This document shows, piece after piece, positions 23,757 through 32,121 of a stretch of DNA of 64,000 bases. Below the pieces are notes generated by a model. That model made no database searches and was not told the DNA's origin. It saw nothing but the letters and a program-made list of their open reading frames with translations. Position numbers and translations under genes: made by a program. Numbering within the stretch: position 1 is the stretch's first letter; each line of letters begins with the position of its first letter. Source of the DNA: Erythrobacter sp. AP23 (GTDB lineage Bacteria > Pseudomonadota > Alphaproteobacteria > Sphingomonadales > Sphingomonadaceae); assembly GCF_001542855.1 (NCBI RefSeq), contig NZ_LNBY01000018.1, forward strand, positions 310,001 to 374,000, in the 5' to 3' direction.

Positions 23757-26114
23757 TCAGTCGCCGAAGCGGGCCGTCAGTTGGACACCGAAGAACCGCG
23801 GCTCGGCCGAGATAAAGGTCGGGATACCGAAGGCACCGCCCGTATTGCCGGCATCGAGCAGATAGTCTTCGTCCAAGGCGTTGCGGATGAAGCCTGCGAT
23901 TTCATAGCGGTCATCGGCGAAGGAAAAGCCCGCCCGCGCATTGACCAGCGTCACCGGTCCTTGCGAGATCAGCGGATTGTTGGGCACTTCGAAGAAAATG
24001 CGGCTGCGATGCGTGATGCTCGGCGTGGCGAAGAACCTGACGCCGCCGCCCAGTGGGTAATCCACGGTGAAACCACCCGACGCCTGCCACTCTGGCTGCA
24101 AGCGGAAACGCGCACCCGAAAATGCCGGCGAAAATGCGCCGTCTTCGTCGATCCCCCCGTCGATGAAGCCGACATTGCCGAACAGCTGCAGCCAGTCGGT
24201 CGCGTCGAGCGCGATCTCCGCCTCGACACCCAGATTGCTCGCGCTGCCGGCGCTCGCGGTTTCGAAGGCGCCGGTAGGGTTGCCGTTAGCGTCGAGCTGG
24301 GCGATCGAGACCTGGAAGTCGTCATAGACCTGGTAGTAGATGCCGAGCGAGGCCGAGACCGTACCGGTGGCGATCTTCACGCCGCCTTCGTAGTTCCACA
24401 CGGTCTCCTCAGCGATGATATCGAGGTCGGGGACGGGATTTCCCGCACCATCGCGGGTTGCTCCAAGCTGCACCACCGGGGCGCGGCGGCCCTTCGAGAC
24501 CGTCGCAAAGACATTCACATCGTCGGTAATGCGATAGAGCGCGTTGAAACGCGGCAGTACCGCATCGAAATCCTCTTCTGCGGTAAAGGTCCGTCCACCC
24601 GTATCCACCTGACCCGGGATCAGCGGCGCACCGCTGAGTACCGCGTTCGGGATCGACGCGATGAAGCCGGACTCGCGGTTCTCGAACAGGACGCGCACGC
24701 CCGCGGTCAGCTCGAGCCGGTCGGTTGCGATCCAGGTCGCGTCGGCAAAAACCGAATAGGCTTCGTTGCGGCCCTGGTTCTCGAACACCGAAGCATAGGG
24801 GATCGCGGTTGCCGCACCTGCCGTGGCCAGTGCGGTGACCTGCGAGGCTGGAACACTGCCGTCCGGCGCGACGCAAGGAATGCCCGGGATCAGCGGCGCG
24901 CCGAACAGCGTGGTGAGGCACTGGAGATAAGTGCCCTCCTCGGTCGCGAAGGGCACGTTCTGGATGCCATCCTCGACGAAAGCGTTCCAGCCGAAGCTGG
25001 CGCGTAACTGCGAGCCGCTATAGGTGAAGCGTCCTTCGTGGCTGAATTGATCGCCCTCGGCGATTTCGGTGAATTCGAGGAAAGGGGCCGCAGTCCCATC
25101 GGCATCGAACACCTCGGCGCTGTCGAACTTGCGATATCCATTGACCGTGGTGAAGGTCCAGTCGTCGGCGAACTGCCATTCGGCCGTCAGGTTGAGGTCG
25201 TAGACCTCGCGGTCAAGGCCGAGCTGGTCATCGCCCAGTGCCGCCGCGCCTGCCGGGTTGCCGCCCAGATTGGCATCCTCGAAGGCATTGGCCGCGCCAC
25301 CGGGAGCCCCCGCGAATGCCGGGAAGGTGCCGGAAATGAAGGGTGTGCCGCCATTGCGCTGCTGGTCGTAAGTGCCGATCAGGTCGATCGTGAGATCGGG
25401 CGTCGGTGTGTAACGCAGCGATGCGCGGATACCGAACTGGTCCTGCGAATAGAGCTCTTCTTCCTGCGCCGGGTTGAGGTTTTCGACATAGCCGTCGCGC
25501 GTGCGCCATTCGAAGGCGACACGGCCGGCGATGACGTCATTGCCCACATTGAGATGGCCGCCCAGCAGGGCCTGGTCGAAATTGCCGTAACCGCCGGTCA
25601 GCTCGGCCGAGAAGCCATCGCGGGGACGCGCGGAGACGAGGCTGATCGCGCCGACCGCCGAAGCGGTGCCGAAGAGGGTCGCTTGCGGCCCCTTGATGAC
25701 CTCGACACGGTCGAGATCGTAGATCGCCTGGTACGAACCGCGCGAGCGCGAGATGTCGACACCATTGTAATAGAGCGTGACACGCGGACCCTGCTGCGAG
25801 GAGCCGCTGTCCGAGGTGATCCCACGGATCACGATGCCGGGATTGTTGGCGCTCTGTTCCTGGATATTGAGGCCGGGCACATAGTTCGACAGCTCGTCCA
25901 GGTCCGATACGCCCAAGTCTTCGATCCGTTCGTCGGTCACGGCAGAAATGGTGATCGGCACGTCTAGCGCTCGCTGTTCGATCTTCTGCGCGGTGACGAT
26001 GATCGTATTGCCGGAAACCGTCTCCTCGGCTCCCGGTCCTTCCTGCGCCAGCAGGGGCACGGGCATTGCGGCGACGGAAGCGAGGAGAGCGCTGCGGAGG
26101 ACGGTGCTTTTCAT
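23757..26114 (-). CDS. TonB-dependent outer-membrane receptor
   Basis: The 785-residue protein has a signal peptide (MKSTVLRSALLASVAAMPVP to AQ). A TonB-box-like stretch (NTIIVTAQK) follows, then a plug domain (about 40-160: ALDVPITISAV, PGIVIRGITSD, VEVIKGPQATLFG, AVGAISLVSARP). The remainder is a 22-strand barrel ending in an aromatic RFFGVQLTARF. The plug ending TLFGTASAVGAI resembles sphingomonad receptors for siderophores or plant-derived compounds, but the substrate cannot be deduced. No sigma/anti-sigma pair or N-terminal signalling extension is present. It has its own promoter region (26115-26260), divergent from the sigma-54 unit. Confidence 0.93.
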   Translation of the reverse strand: MKSTVLRSALLASVAAMPVPLLAQEGPGAEETVSGNTIIVTAQKIEQRALDVPITISAVTDERIEDLGVSDLDELSNYVPGLNIQEQSANNPGIVIRGITSDSGSSQQGPRVTLYYNGVDISRSRGSYQAIYDLDRVEVIKGPQATLFGTASAVGAISLVSARPRDGFSAELTGGYGNFDQALLGGHLNVGNDVIAGRVAFEWRTRDGYVENLNPAQEEELYSQDQFGIRASLRYTPTPDLTIDLIGTYDQQRNGGTPFISGTFPAFAGAPGGAANAFEDANLGGNPAGAAALGDDQLGLDREVYDLNLTAEWQFADDWTFTTVNGYRKFDSAEVFDADGTAAPFLEFTEIAEGDQFSHEGRFTYSGSQLRASFGWNAFVEDGIQNVPFATEEGTYLQCLTTLFGAPLIPGIPCVAPDGSVPASQVTALATAGAATAIPYASVFENQGRNEAYSVFADATWIATDRLELTAGVRVLFENRESGFIASIPNAVLSGAPLIPGQVDTGGRTFTAEEDFDAVLPRFNALYRITDDVNVFATVSKGRRAPVVQLGATRDGAGNPVPDLDIIAEETVWNYEGGVKIATGTVSASLGIYYQVYDDFQVSIAQLDANGNPTGAFETASAGSASNLGVEAEIALDATDWLQLFGNVGFIDGGIDEDGAFSPAFSGARFRLQPEWQASGGFTVDYPLGGGVRFFATPSITHRSRIFFEVPNNPLISQGPVTLVNARAGFSFADDRYEIAGFIRNALDEDYLLDAGNTGGAFGIPTFISAEPRFFGVQLTARFGD

Positions 26115-26263
26115 GGGAGCCTCTGGATGACGGGAGGGGACGGAACGTCCCGCCCTCTACGGTCGGCCCATGACAGGGTGGCGGCAGTGATCTTACAGTC
26201 CGGAGTAACGGGCAATCGGCAACGCCGCGCCTGACCGCAATGTCAGAAAGGCCGATCCCACCA

Positions 26264-26282
26264 GTTGGGAAAATTTCCCAAC
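26264..26282. promoter_or_regulatory. 19-bp palindrome upstream of sigma-54 promoter (candidate activator site)
   Basis: GTTGGGAAAATTTCCCAAC is a perfect 9+1+9 palindrome. Its end is 73 bp upstream of the sigma-54 element, the range expected for an enhancer-binding protein site. The region from 26115 to 26430 has no credible gene. The activator that would bind here is not in the window. Confidence 0.6.
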
Positions 26283-26355
26283 CCTGCGGAATTCCCATCC
26301 TGCGCAGCATGCGCCCACGGCGGCAAAAGCCCTGTTTTCTGCGCTTTCCCGGTTT

Positions 26356-26371
26356 TGGCACAGCTCCTGCA
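26356..26371 (+). promoter_or_regulatory. Sigma-54 (RpoN) promoter
   Basis: TGGCACAGCTCCTGCA matches the consensus TGGCAC-N5-TTGCA with one mismatch. The invariant GG (-24) and GC (-12) are correctly spaced. Transcription should start near 26383, leaving a leader of about 48 nt to the first small gene at 26431. It is an isolated good match and is oriented towards the small genes. Confidence 0.75.
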
Positions 26372-26430
26372 ATCCTTCCGGCAACCGGCAAGACGGACTT
26401 GCCGAGAGATACAACGGAAGGAAATGCACC

Positions 26431-26541
26431 ATGATCACCACGACCAACCAGAGCCTGTTCGCCGCCGCTTTCTCGATCGCCATTTCGGCTGCGCTGTTCG
26501 CCTCGGCCATCATCCCGGCCAGCCCCGCCGTCTTCGCCTGA
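26431..26541 (+). CDS. 36-residue membrane peptide, tandem copy 1
   Basis: ATG at 26431 is preceded by AAGGAAGGAAA-type ribosome-site sequence about 8-10 nt upstream. The peptide begins MITTTNQSLF, has one hydrophobic helix rich in Ala, Ile and Phe (about residues 9-30), and ends PASPAVFA. It is 72% identical by eye to the second copy at 26601. The helix is long enough to cross the membrane once; alternatively it is a signal peptide with an AxA-like end. It follows a sigma-54 promoter. I know no described family for it. Confidence 0.7.
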   Translation: MITTTNQSLFAAAFSIAISAALFASAIIPASPAVFA

Positions 26542-26600
26542 TCGCCAAAACCAGCCTGGGCGCCGCATTACGGGTCGCCCACCAGACAAGGACCATCACG

Positions 26601-26711
26601 ATGTTCGCCACCGACAACCAGCCCCTCTTCGCCGCAGCCTTCTCGATCGCCGTCTCAGCAGTGCTCTTCGCCACGGCCATCGTTCCCGCCAGCCCGGCGG
26701 TGTTCGCCTGA
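26601..26711 (+). CDS. 36-residue membrane peptide, tandem copy 2
   Basis: This is a paralogue of the preceding small gene with identical length. It starts MFATDNQPLFAAAFSIA and ends in the same PASPAVFA motif. Differences are mostly conservative (Ile/Val, Ala/Val, Ser/Thr), and many third positions differ, so the protein is under selection and not a recent repeat. The ribosome site is AAGGACC about 9 nt upstream. It is 59 bp after copy 1 and probably on the same transcript. The ruvC stop lies 61 bp further on the other strand. Confidence 0.7.
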   Translation: MFATDNQPLFAAAFSIAVSAVLFATAIVPASPAVFA

Positions 26712-26772
26712 TCTCGAAGAAGAATGAAAACTGTCCCGCCAGGACCAATCCAGCGTCGCCTGATCCTGCGCG

Positions 26773-27249
26773 CTAGGCCCTAGGCACAAGATGCGCATCG
26801 GCGATCGCCACGGCTAGCGCATCGGCCGCATCGGTCCCGGCAATCTTCGCCCCCGGCAGCAGGACCTTGAGCATGGCCTGTACCTGTTGCTTGTCCGCTC
26901 CGCCCGTACCGACAACCGCCTTCTTGACCAGCCGCGCTGCATGCTCGTTAACGCCAAGGCCCGCCGCGCCGCATGCCGCCAGCACCGCACCCCGCGCCTG
27001 CGCCAGCTTGAGCGTCGATTGCGGGTTCTTGTTGACGAAGACCTCCTCGGCGGCCGCGCGGGTCGGCCGGTGGGTCTCAATCACCTCCGCCAGCGCCATC
27101 TGCAGCGCCGCCAGCCGCTGGGCAATCGGTGCCTTCGTTTCGGTCGGCACCTGCCCGTTGGCGACATGCGTCAGGCGCGCGCCCTCTGCCCGGATCACGC
27201 CCCAGCCGGTGCAGCTGAGCGAGGGATCAAGGCCGAGGATCACGGTCAT
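26773..27249 (-). CDS. ruvC: Holliday junction endonuclease RuvC
   Basis: The 158-residue RNase H-fold resolvase has [16 protein letters not shown] with the first catalytic Asp (D7), [22 protein letters not shown] with the catalytic Glu, and a C-terminal [16 protein letters not shown] supplying the last acidic residues. It is of full length. It cuts Holliday junctions with RuvAB, which are not in the window. It is downstream of yebC, a frequent bacterial neighbour. Confidence 0.96.
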   Translation of the reverse strand: MTVILGLDPSLSCTGWGVIRAEGARLTHVANGQVPTETKAPIAQRLAALQMALAEVIETHRPTRAAAEEVFVNKNPQSTLKLAQARGAVLAACGAAGLGVNEHAARLVKKAVVGTGGADKQQVQAMLKVLLPGAKIAGTDAADALAVAIADAHLVPRA

Positions 27250-27271
27250 GCGCAGGATACCTTGTGAGAGA

Positions 27272-27370
27272 TCAGCCCGGCAGGCCGATCAGCCAGCCCA
27301 GACGCCAGGCGATCGCCAACAGGAAGGCGCCGCCCAGCACGAGTGCCAAGGCCCAGTCGCGCCAGGTCAG
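27272..27370 (-). CDS. Possible 32-residue membrane peptide between yebC and ruvC (CTG start)
   Basis: A minus-strand frame beginning at CTG 27370, overlapping the yebC stop as CTGA, encodes a Trp/Leu-rich single helix: [15 protein letters not shown], then [12 protein letters not shown]. The preceding in-frame stop leaves no ATG, GTG or TTG start, so CTG would have to be used; GAGAAG lies about 8 nt upstream. Composition (W-x2-W, R at both flanks of the helix) looks like a real small membrane protein and not random sequence. It is uncertain because of the rare start codon. Confidence 0.35.
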   Translation of the reverse strand: MTWRDWALALVLGGAFLLAIAWRLGWLIGLPG

Positions 27371-28113
27371 TTGTCCAGCTTCTCCATCACCTCATCCGAG
27401 ATGTCGTAATTGCCCCAGACGGTCTGGACGTCGTCGTCTTCCTCGAGCGCGTCGATCAGCTTGAGCAGAGTTCCAGCGCCCTTCTCGTCCATCTCTACAG
27501 TGAGGTTGGGTTTCCATGCGAGCTTGACCGTCTCCGCTTCGCCCAGCGCCTTTTCGAGGTCGCCGGCGACTTGGTGCAGGTCTTCCGCCGCGGTCCAGAT
27601 CTCGTGGCCGTCTTCGGAGGACGAGATATCGTCCGCGCCGGCCTCCATCGCGGCTTCGAGAACCTTTTCCTCGTCGCCCGCATCGGCCGGGTAGAAGATG
27701 AAGCCCAGTCGCTCGAAACCGTGGGCAACCGAACCTTCGGTGCCGAGATTGCCGCCGTTCTTCGAAAAGGCGGTGCGCACGGCGGTGGCGGTGCGGTTGC
27801 GGTTATCGGTCAGCGCCTCGACGATGATCGCGCTACCGCCCGGGCCGTAGCCTTCGTAACGGACCTCTTCGTAATTCTCGTCATCGCCGCTGGTCGCCTT
27901 GTCGATCGCGCGCTGGATATTGTCCTTGGGCATCGACTGCGACTTGGCGTTGTTGACCGCCAGGCGCAGGCGCGGATTCATATCCGGATCGGGCATGCCC
28001 ATCTTGGCCGCCACGGTGATTTCGCGCGACAGCTTGGAAAACAGGTTAGAGCGCTTCTTGTCCTGCGCGCCCTTGCGATGCATGATGTTCTTGAACTTGG
28101 AATGGCCGGCCAT
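27367..28113 (-). CDS. yebC: YebC/PmpR family DNA-binding protein
   Basis: The 248-residue protein starts [19 protein letters not shown], the hallmark of the YebC/TACO1 family. [15 protein letters not shown] and [14 protein letters not shown] follow in domain 1 and a LGFIFYPA region in domain 2. Family members act as regulators (PmpR) and, in recent work on the family, as translation factors that relieve stalling at proline stretches. It is upstream of ruvC. Confidence 0.95.
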   Translation of the reverse strand: MAGHSKFKNIMHRKGAQDKKRSNLFSKLSREITVAAKMGMPDPDMNPRLRLAVNNAKSQSMPKDNIQRAIDKATSGDDENYEEVRYEGYGPGGSAIIVEALTDNRNRTATAVRTAFSKNGGNLGTEGSVAHGFERLGFIFYPADAGDEEKVLEAAMEAGADDISSSEDGHEIWTAAEDLHQVAGDLEKALGEAETVKLAWKPNLTVEMDEKGAGTLLKLIDALEEDDDVQTVWGNYDISDEVMEKLDN

Positions 28114-28182
28114 GGGTTCGCTTTGTAGCTGGTATGGTTGGACGTCTTCTCATCAGAGAATCTTGGGGGTCGCCTTAGCCGC

Positions 28183-28932
28183 ATGACCGTGGGAACGACA
28201 AGCCTTGCGCGCGCGAATTCGACGCGCGGCGAATGGGCGAATTTCGCCGCATTCCTCAAGCAACCCGCCTTGCCCGAGCGGGCGAACGCGCCAGGGCTGG
28301 CGAGCCTTGTGGCCGTCCTGCGCCTGCTGCTGCTCGACCTGGCCGTGATGGGCGTGCTGCTGGCGATCGCCAGCGCGGTCATGGCCATCGGTATCGACGT
28401 GCCCGAAACCGCGCTGGCAGGCGTGGAGATCGGTCCCGGCATTATCTTCGCCGTGATTGTCTTCGCCCCGCTGGCGGAAGAGATCGCCTTTCGCGGCTGG
28501 CTTTCGGGCCGGCCGGGCCATGTGCTCGCGGTTCTCGTCATCCTTGGCGCCGTGGCGATGGCCGTGGCGCTCGGTGGCGGATCGACCGATCCCGGTGCGC
28601 TCCACGGCGCGGCCCTGGCCGTTGTCGGCGGAATGCTGATCGGATTGGCGGCCGTGTTCGCGCTGCGCAAGCGCGGGAGAATGGGCTGGTTCGCAGCTGT
28701 GTTCCCCGCCCTGTTCTGGCTCAGCACGCTGGGCTTTGCGAGTATTCACCTGTTCAACTTCCCGGCCGACGAAATGGCGATGGCGCTTCCGCTCGTACTG
28801 CCGCAATTCGCGATCGGCACCATGCTCGGCTATCTGCGAGTGCACTATGGATTGTGGGCAAGCATCCTGCTGCACCTGCTCCACAATGGCGCGTTCATTT
28901 CGCTGGTTCTGCTGGCGGGCGGCGCGGCCTAG
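28183..28932 (+). CDS. CPBP-family intramembrane metalloprotease
   Basis: The 249-residue protein has about seven to eight membrane helices and the CPBP (CAAX protease/bacteriocin-processing) motifs in order: EEIAFRG (motif 1), FASIHLFNF (F-x3-H, motif 2) and HLLHNG (motif 3). These Glu and His residues form the metal site of the Rce1-like family. The ATG at 28183 is preferred to 28138 because the latter would add a polar extension without a ribosome site. It stands alone, divergent from yebC. The natural substrate is unknown; such enzymes can process or confer immunity to peptides. Confidence 0.88.
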   Translation: MTVGTTSLARANSTRGEWANFAAFLKQPALPERANAPGLASLVAVLRLLLLDLAVMGVLLAIASAVMAIGIDVPETALAGVEIGPGIIFAVIVFAPLAEEIAFRGWLSGRPGHVLAVLVILGAVAMAVALGGGSTDPGALHGAALAVVGGMLIGLAAVFALRKRGRMGWFAAVFPALFWLSTLGFASIHLFNFPADEMAMALPLVLPQFAIGTMLGYLRVHYGLWASILLHLLHNGAFISLVLLAGGAA

Positions 28933-28933
28933 C

Positions 28934-29281
28934 TCAGACCTTTACGGCCGTGCCGCTGGCCGAAACCATGAGCATCGAGCCGGTTTCCCCGATCACCTCG
29001 TAATCGAGATCCACGCCGACGACGGCATTGCCACCTCGCGCGCCGCATTCGGCCTGCAGTTCCTGGATCGCCTGCTCGCGTGCTTCGGCAAGGACGCGCT
29101 CGTAGCTGCCCGAGCGCCCGCCGACGATATCGCGGATATTGGCGAAGAGATCGCGGAACAGGTTCGCCCCGACGATCACTTCGCCGGTGACGATACCGAG
29201 ATAATCCTGGATCGGCCGGCCCTCGATGGTCGGCGTGGTCGTCACGATGATCCCGCGGGCGTCTTTCCAGGGGCTGGGCAT
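28934..29281 (-). CDS. YbjQ-family (DUF74) protein
   Basis: The 115-residue protein contains the YbjQ pattern: [24 protein letters not shown], the [24 protein letters not shown] loop and the C-terminal [14 protein letters not shown] (quoted in pieces). It forms small oligomers in the family and is annotated as putative heavy-metal binding, without firm function. The start has an AAAGGA ribosome site 8 nt upstream. Its stop faces the CPBP stop one base away, and its 5' end lies next to the divergent HEPN-like gene. Confidence 0.9.
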   Translation of the reverse strand: MPSPWKDARGIIVTTTPTIEGRPIQDYLGIVTGEVIVGANLFRDLFANIRDIVGGRSGSYERVLAEAREQAIQELQAECGARGGNAVVGVDLDYEVIGETGSMLMVSASGTAVKV

Positions 29282-29315
29282 TTATTTTTTCCTTTCCGCG
29301 ATTTACAGATATCTT

Positions 29316-29942
29316 GTGGATCTCAAGGAACTCATCGCCATACTCATTGCCGATGTTGCAGAGGCAAAGAGCCGTCTGCAGAAAGAGGATACTCAGACTG
29401 CAAGGCGCGAACTAATTAGAGCGCAATTCGCCGCAATTGAAGGGCTGGTTTGGCTAGCCCGTCAGCATATCGCAGGGGTAGCTCGGGAGATGGACAAGCT
29501 GACAGAAGACGAAGCGTCAGCTCTGAGCGAACAATCGATCTCGATCGGGCAAAATGGAAAGATCACAATCCAGAGAAAGTTCATCCCGACGGCCGCCGCT
29601 ATTAGATTCCTTGCCAGACTGGCAAGACGGATTTGCCATGAACCGGTGCTCGAGCTGACTGATGCCGGATGGTCGAGGTTGAGCAACGCAACTCAGATTA
29701 GAAATCGCATCACGCATCCCAAGCGATCGTCAGACATGGAGATCGAGGAACGCGACCTCGCCGACAGCGAAGTCGCGTTTGCTTGGTGCTTCGAAAGCCT
29801 CATCATCGCAATGGAACGGGTCACGCTGGCCTTCCGCGACGAAGTCGAAGGAATTGGCGAAGTTCTTCGCCTCCTCAATGAAAATGACCCAACCGCTTGG
29901 GCTCACTATCAAGCGGCGATGACCGACGACCTCGATCGATGA
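29316..29942 (+). CDS. HEPN-like protein, possible RNase
   Basis: This 208-residue all-helical protein carries an RNRITH sequence (about residues 129-134), which fits the RNxxxH catalytic motif of HEPN RNases. It is preceded by a helix with ICHEPVLELTDAGW and followed by acidic helices. No partner nucleotidyltransferase (MNT) antitoxin is next to it. The start is uncertain: the GTG at 29316 is the first plausible start that does not lie inside the divergent ybjQ gene, but its ribosome site is poor. Its codon use looks less GC-rich than its neighbours, which suggests later acquisition. Otherwise I do not recognise the family; the HEPN assignment rests on one motif. Confidence 0.6.
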   Translation: MDLKELIAILIADVAEAKSRLQKEDTQTARRELIRAQFAAIEGLVWLARQHIAGVAREMDKLTEDEASALSEQSISIGQNGKITIQRKFIPTAAAIRFLARLARRICHEPVLELTDAGWSRLSNATQIRNRITHPKRSSDMEIEERDLADSEVAFAWCFESLIIAMERVTLAFRDEVEGIGEVLRLLNENDPTAWAHYQAAMTDDLDR

Positions 29943-29945
29943 TCC

Positions 29946-30182
29946 TCACTCCATACCGATTGCCGCCTTATAGGTTTCGAGCAGTGTTTCCATTTCCCTG
30001 CGATCATTAATGTCCATCTTGCGAAGCTTGATAAGCTGCCGCATCAGTTTTGTATCGTAACCGACCGCCTTGCCCTCGGCATAGACGTCGCGGATGTCGT
30101 CGGCGATGCCCTTCTTCTCTTCCTCGAGGCGTTCGATGCGCTCGATCAGCAGGCGCAGGCGGTCGTCGGTGGCTTCGGCCAT
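29946..30182 (-). CDS. gapR: GapR-family (DUF2312) DNA-binding protein
   Basis: The 78-residue protein has two parts: a coiled-coil N-terminus (RLRLLIERIERLEEEKKGI) and the signature IRDVYAEGKAVGYDTKLMRQ, followed by a helical LRKMDINDRREMETLLETY tail. This is the former DUF2312 family. Its Caulobacter member GapR is a nucleoid protein that recognises overtwisted DNA and supports topoisomerase action ahead of replication and transcription. Length is standard. The ribosome site is GGAG upstream. Confidence 0.93.
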   Translation of the reverse strand: MAEATDDRLRLLIERIERLEEEKKGIADDIRDVYAEGKAVGYDTKLMRQLIKLRKMDINDRREMETLLETYKAAIGME

Positions 30183-30283
30183 TTCGTCTTAACTCCGGTG
30201 ATGTGAGAATCGCCCTCGGGCGAGAGGCACGTGCGATAGCGCCGCCCGCTCCCGCGCGAAACCGCCCTTGTCGATAATTTGCG

Positions 30284-30604
30284 CTAACGCAAATCCGCCT
30301 TGTTGCGCGTAAGGCTGGCTTCCATCGCCGCGATCTGCTCCTCGGTCGCTGGGCTCTGGCGGGTCGTTTTCCATTCCTCCATCGGCATTCCATGGATGAG
30401 TTCGCGCGCTGCATCCTTGTCGCCCTCGAAGCCGGCCTCGCGGATCCAGTCCGCCAGGCAATTGCGGCAGAAGCCGGCAAGTCCCATGAGATCGATATTC
30501 TGGGCATCGTGGCGGTGTCGCAAGTGCCGTACCAGCCGCCGGAAAGCCTGTGCCGCTACGGCATCGTCGAGTTGGTCGAGCGGGTCTCCCGCATTCGTAG
30601 TCAT
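30284..30604 (-). CDS. DUF1244 domain-containing protein
   Basis: The 106-residue protein contains the conserved DUF1244 core: AFRRLVRHLRHRHDAQNIDLM, then LAGFCRNCLADW with its paired cysteines, and a GMPMEEWK segment. Structures in the family show an alpha-helical dimer of unknown function, common in alphaproteobacteria. The start at 30604 follows AAGGAC and gives the usual N-terminus; upstream in-frame codons would overlap the divergent pyk start. It is downstream of nothing obvious and 101 bp precedes gapR on the same strand. Confidence 0.9.
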   Translation of the reverse strand: MTTNAGDPLDQLDDAVAAQAFRRLVRHLRHRHDAQNIDLMGLAGFCRNCLADWIREAGFEGDKDAARELIHGMPMEEWKTTRQSPATEEQIAAMEASLTRNKADLR

Positions 30605-30654
30605 CGTTTCATCGTCCTTGCTTTGTCGCATGGCGGTGCCATAGGCGAATCCCC

Positions 30655-32121
30655 ATGGCAGAACCCGCACCGAAGCTCGACCCGCGCGGCCGCAAGGTCA
30701 AGATCCTCGCGACCGTCGGCCCCGCCAGCCGCTCGCCCGAAATGCTGGGCCGCCTGTTCAAGGCCGGTGTCGACGCTTTCCGCGTCAACATGAGCCATGG
30801 TGAACATGGTGATCACGCGCAGACGATCGCAGCGATCCGGGCGATGGAAAGAAAGTTCATGCGCCCGATCGCGATCCTCGCCGATCTGCAGGGACCCAAG
30901 CTGCGTGTCGGCAAGTTCAAGGACGGGCAGGCGGTGATCCGTCATTCGGGGCACTTCACGCTCGACCGAAATCCCGAACCCGGTGACGAAACGCGCGTCG
31001 AGCTGCCGCACCCCGAACTGTTCGGCCTGCTCGAGAAGGGCCAGCGCCTGCTGATCAACGACGGAAAAATCCGCCTCAAGGTGATCAGCGCCGACGACGA
31101 GAAGATCCACTGCTCGGCCGAGGTCGGCGGGGTGATCTCGGACCGCAAGGGCGTCAACGTGCCCGATGCCGAAGTACCGATCCCCGCGCTGACCGAGAAG
31201 GACCGCAAGGACCTCGCCTTCGCCGTCGGCCAGGGAGTGGACTGGATCGGCCTGAGCTTCGTCCAGCGTCCAGAGGATCTTGCCGAGGCGCGCAAGATGA
31301 TGGGCGGCCACGGTGCGCTGTGCGCCAAGATCGAAAAGCCGATGGCGGTCCGCCGGCTCGACGAAATCATCGACGCATCGGACGGCATAATGGTCGCGCG
31401 CGGCGATCTGGGTGTCGAACTCGAACCGCAGGAAGTCCCGCCCCTGCAGAAAAAGATCGTCAATGCCACCCGCCTCAAGGGCAAGCCGGTAATCGTGGCA
31501 ACCCAGATGCTCGAAAGCATGATCGAGAGCCCCGCCCCGACCCGCGCCGAGGTCTCCGACGTCGCCAACGCAGTCTATGACGGTGCGGATGCAGTGATGC
31601 TTTCGGCGGAAACCGCGGCCGGCGACTGGCCGGAAGAAGCTGTCACGATCATGCACCGTATCGCGCATCAGGTCGAACGCGACGAAGCCTATCTCGAGCG
31701 CGTTCGCCTGCTCGACACGCCGCCCGATGCGACGACCGCCGATGCGCTGGCCCATGCCTGCATGACAGTGGCCGATACCGTTCCGGTCAGTGCGATCACG
31801 GTCTTTACCGGATCGGGTTCGACTGCGCGCCGCGTGGCGCGAGAGCGGCCGAGCGTGCCTATGCTGGTGCTTACCCCGAGCATGAAAACCGCCCGCCGCC
31901 TGGGGCTGTTATGGGGCGCGCATGCAGTTGCGACCAAGGACATCGGCAGCTTCGAGGAAATGATCGCCAAGGGCAAGCGCATGGCCCTGCGCCACGGTTT
32001 CGGTCAGGCGGGCAGCAAGATGATCGCGCTTGCGGGCGTTCCTTTCGGCACCCCCGGCTCGACCAACCTGCTCCACGTCGTCACCGTGAGCGGCGACGAG
32101 CTGAAAAAGCACCGCAGTTAG
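30655..32121 (+). CDS. pyk: Pyruvate kinase
   Basis: The 488-residue enzyme has the N-terminal KILATVGPASRSPEML, the VNMSHGEH and ADLQGPKLRVG barrel segments, the CAKIEKPMAVRRLDEII catalytic Lys region, the MVARGDLGVELE signature and MLSAETAAGDWP. A complete C-terminal domain (VFTGSGSTARRVARERP) is present. It makes pyruvate and ATP from phosphoenolpyruvate and ADP. Its last 4 bp overlap the convergent OYE-family gene. Confidence 0.97.
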   Translation: MAEPAPKLDPRGRKVKILATVGPASRSPEMLGRLFKAGVDAFRVNMSHGEHGDHAQTIAAIRAMERKFMRPIAILADLQGPKLRVGKFKDGQAVIRHSGHFTLDRNPEPGDETRVELPHPELFGLLEKGQRLLINDGKIRLKVISADDEKIHCSAEVGGVISDRKGVNVPDAEVPIPALTEKDRKDLAFAVGQGVDWIGLSFVQRPEDLAEARKMMGGHGALCAKIEKPMAVRRLDEIIDASDGIMVARGDLGVELEPQEVPPLQKKIVNATRLKGKPVIVATQMLESMIESPAPTRAEVSDVANAVYDGADAVMLSAETAAGDWPEEAVTIMHRIAHQVERDEAYLERVRLLDTPPDATTADALAHACMTVADTVPVSAITVFTGSGSTARRVARERPSVPMLVLTPSMKTARRLGLLWGAHAVATKDIGSFEEMIAKGKRMALRHGFGQAGSKMIALAGVPFGTPGSTNLLHVVTVSGDELKKHRS

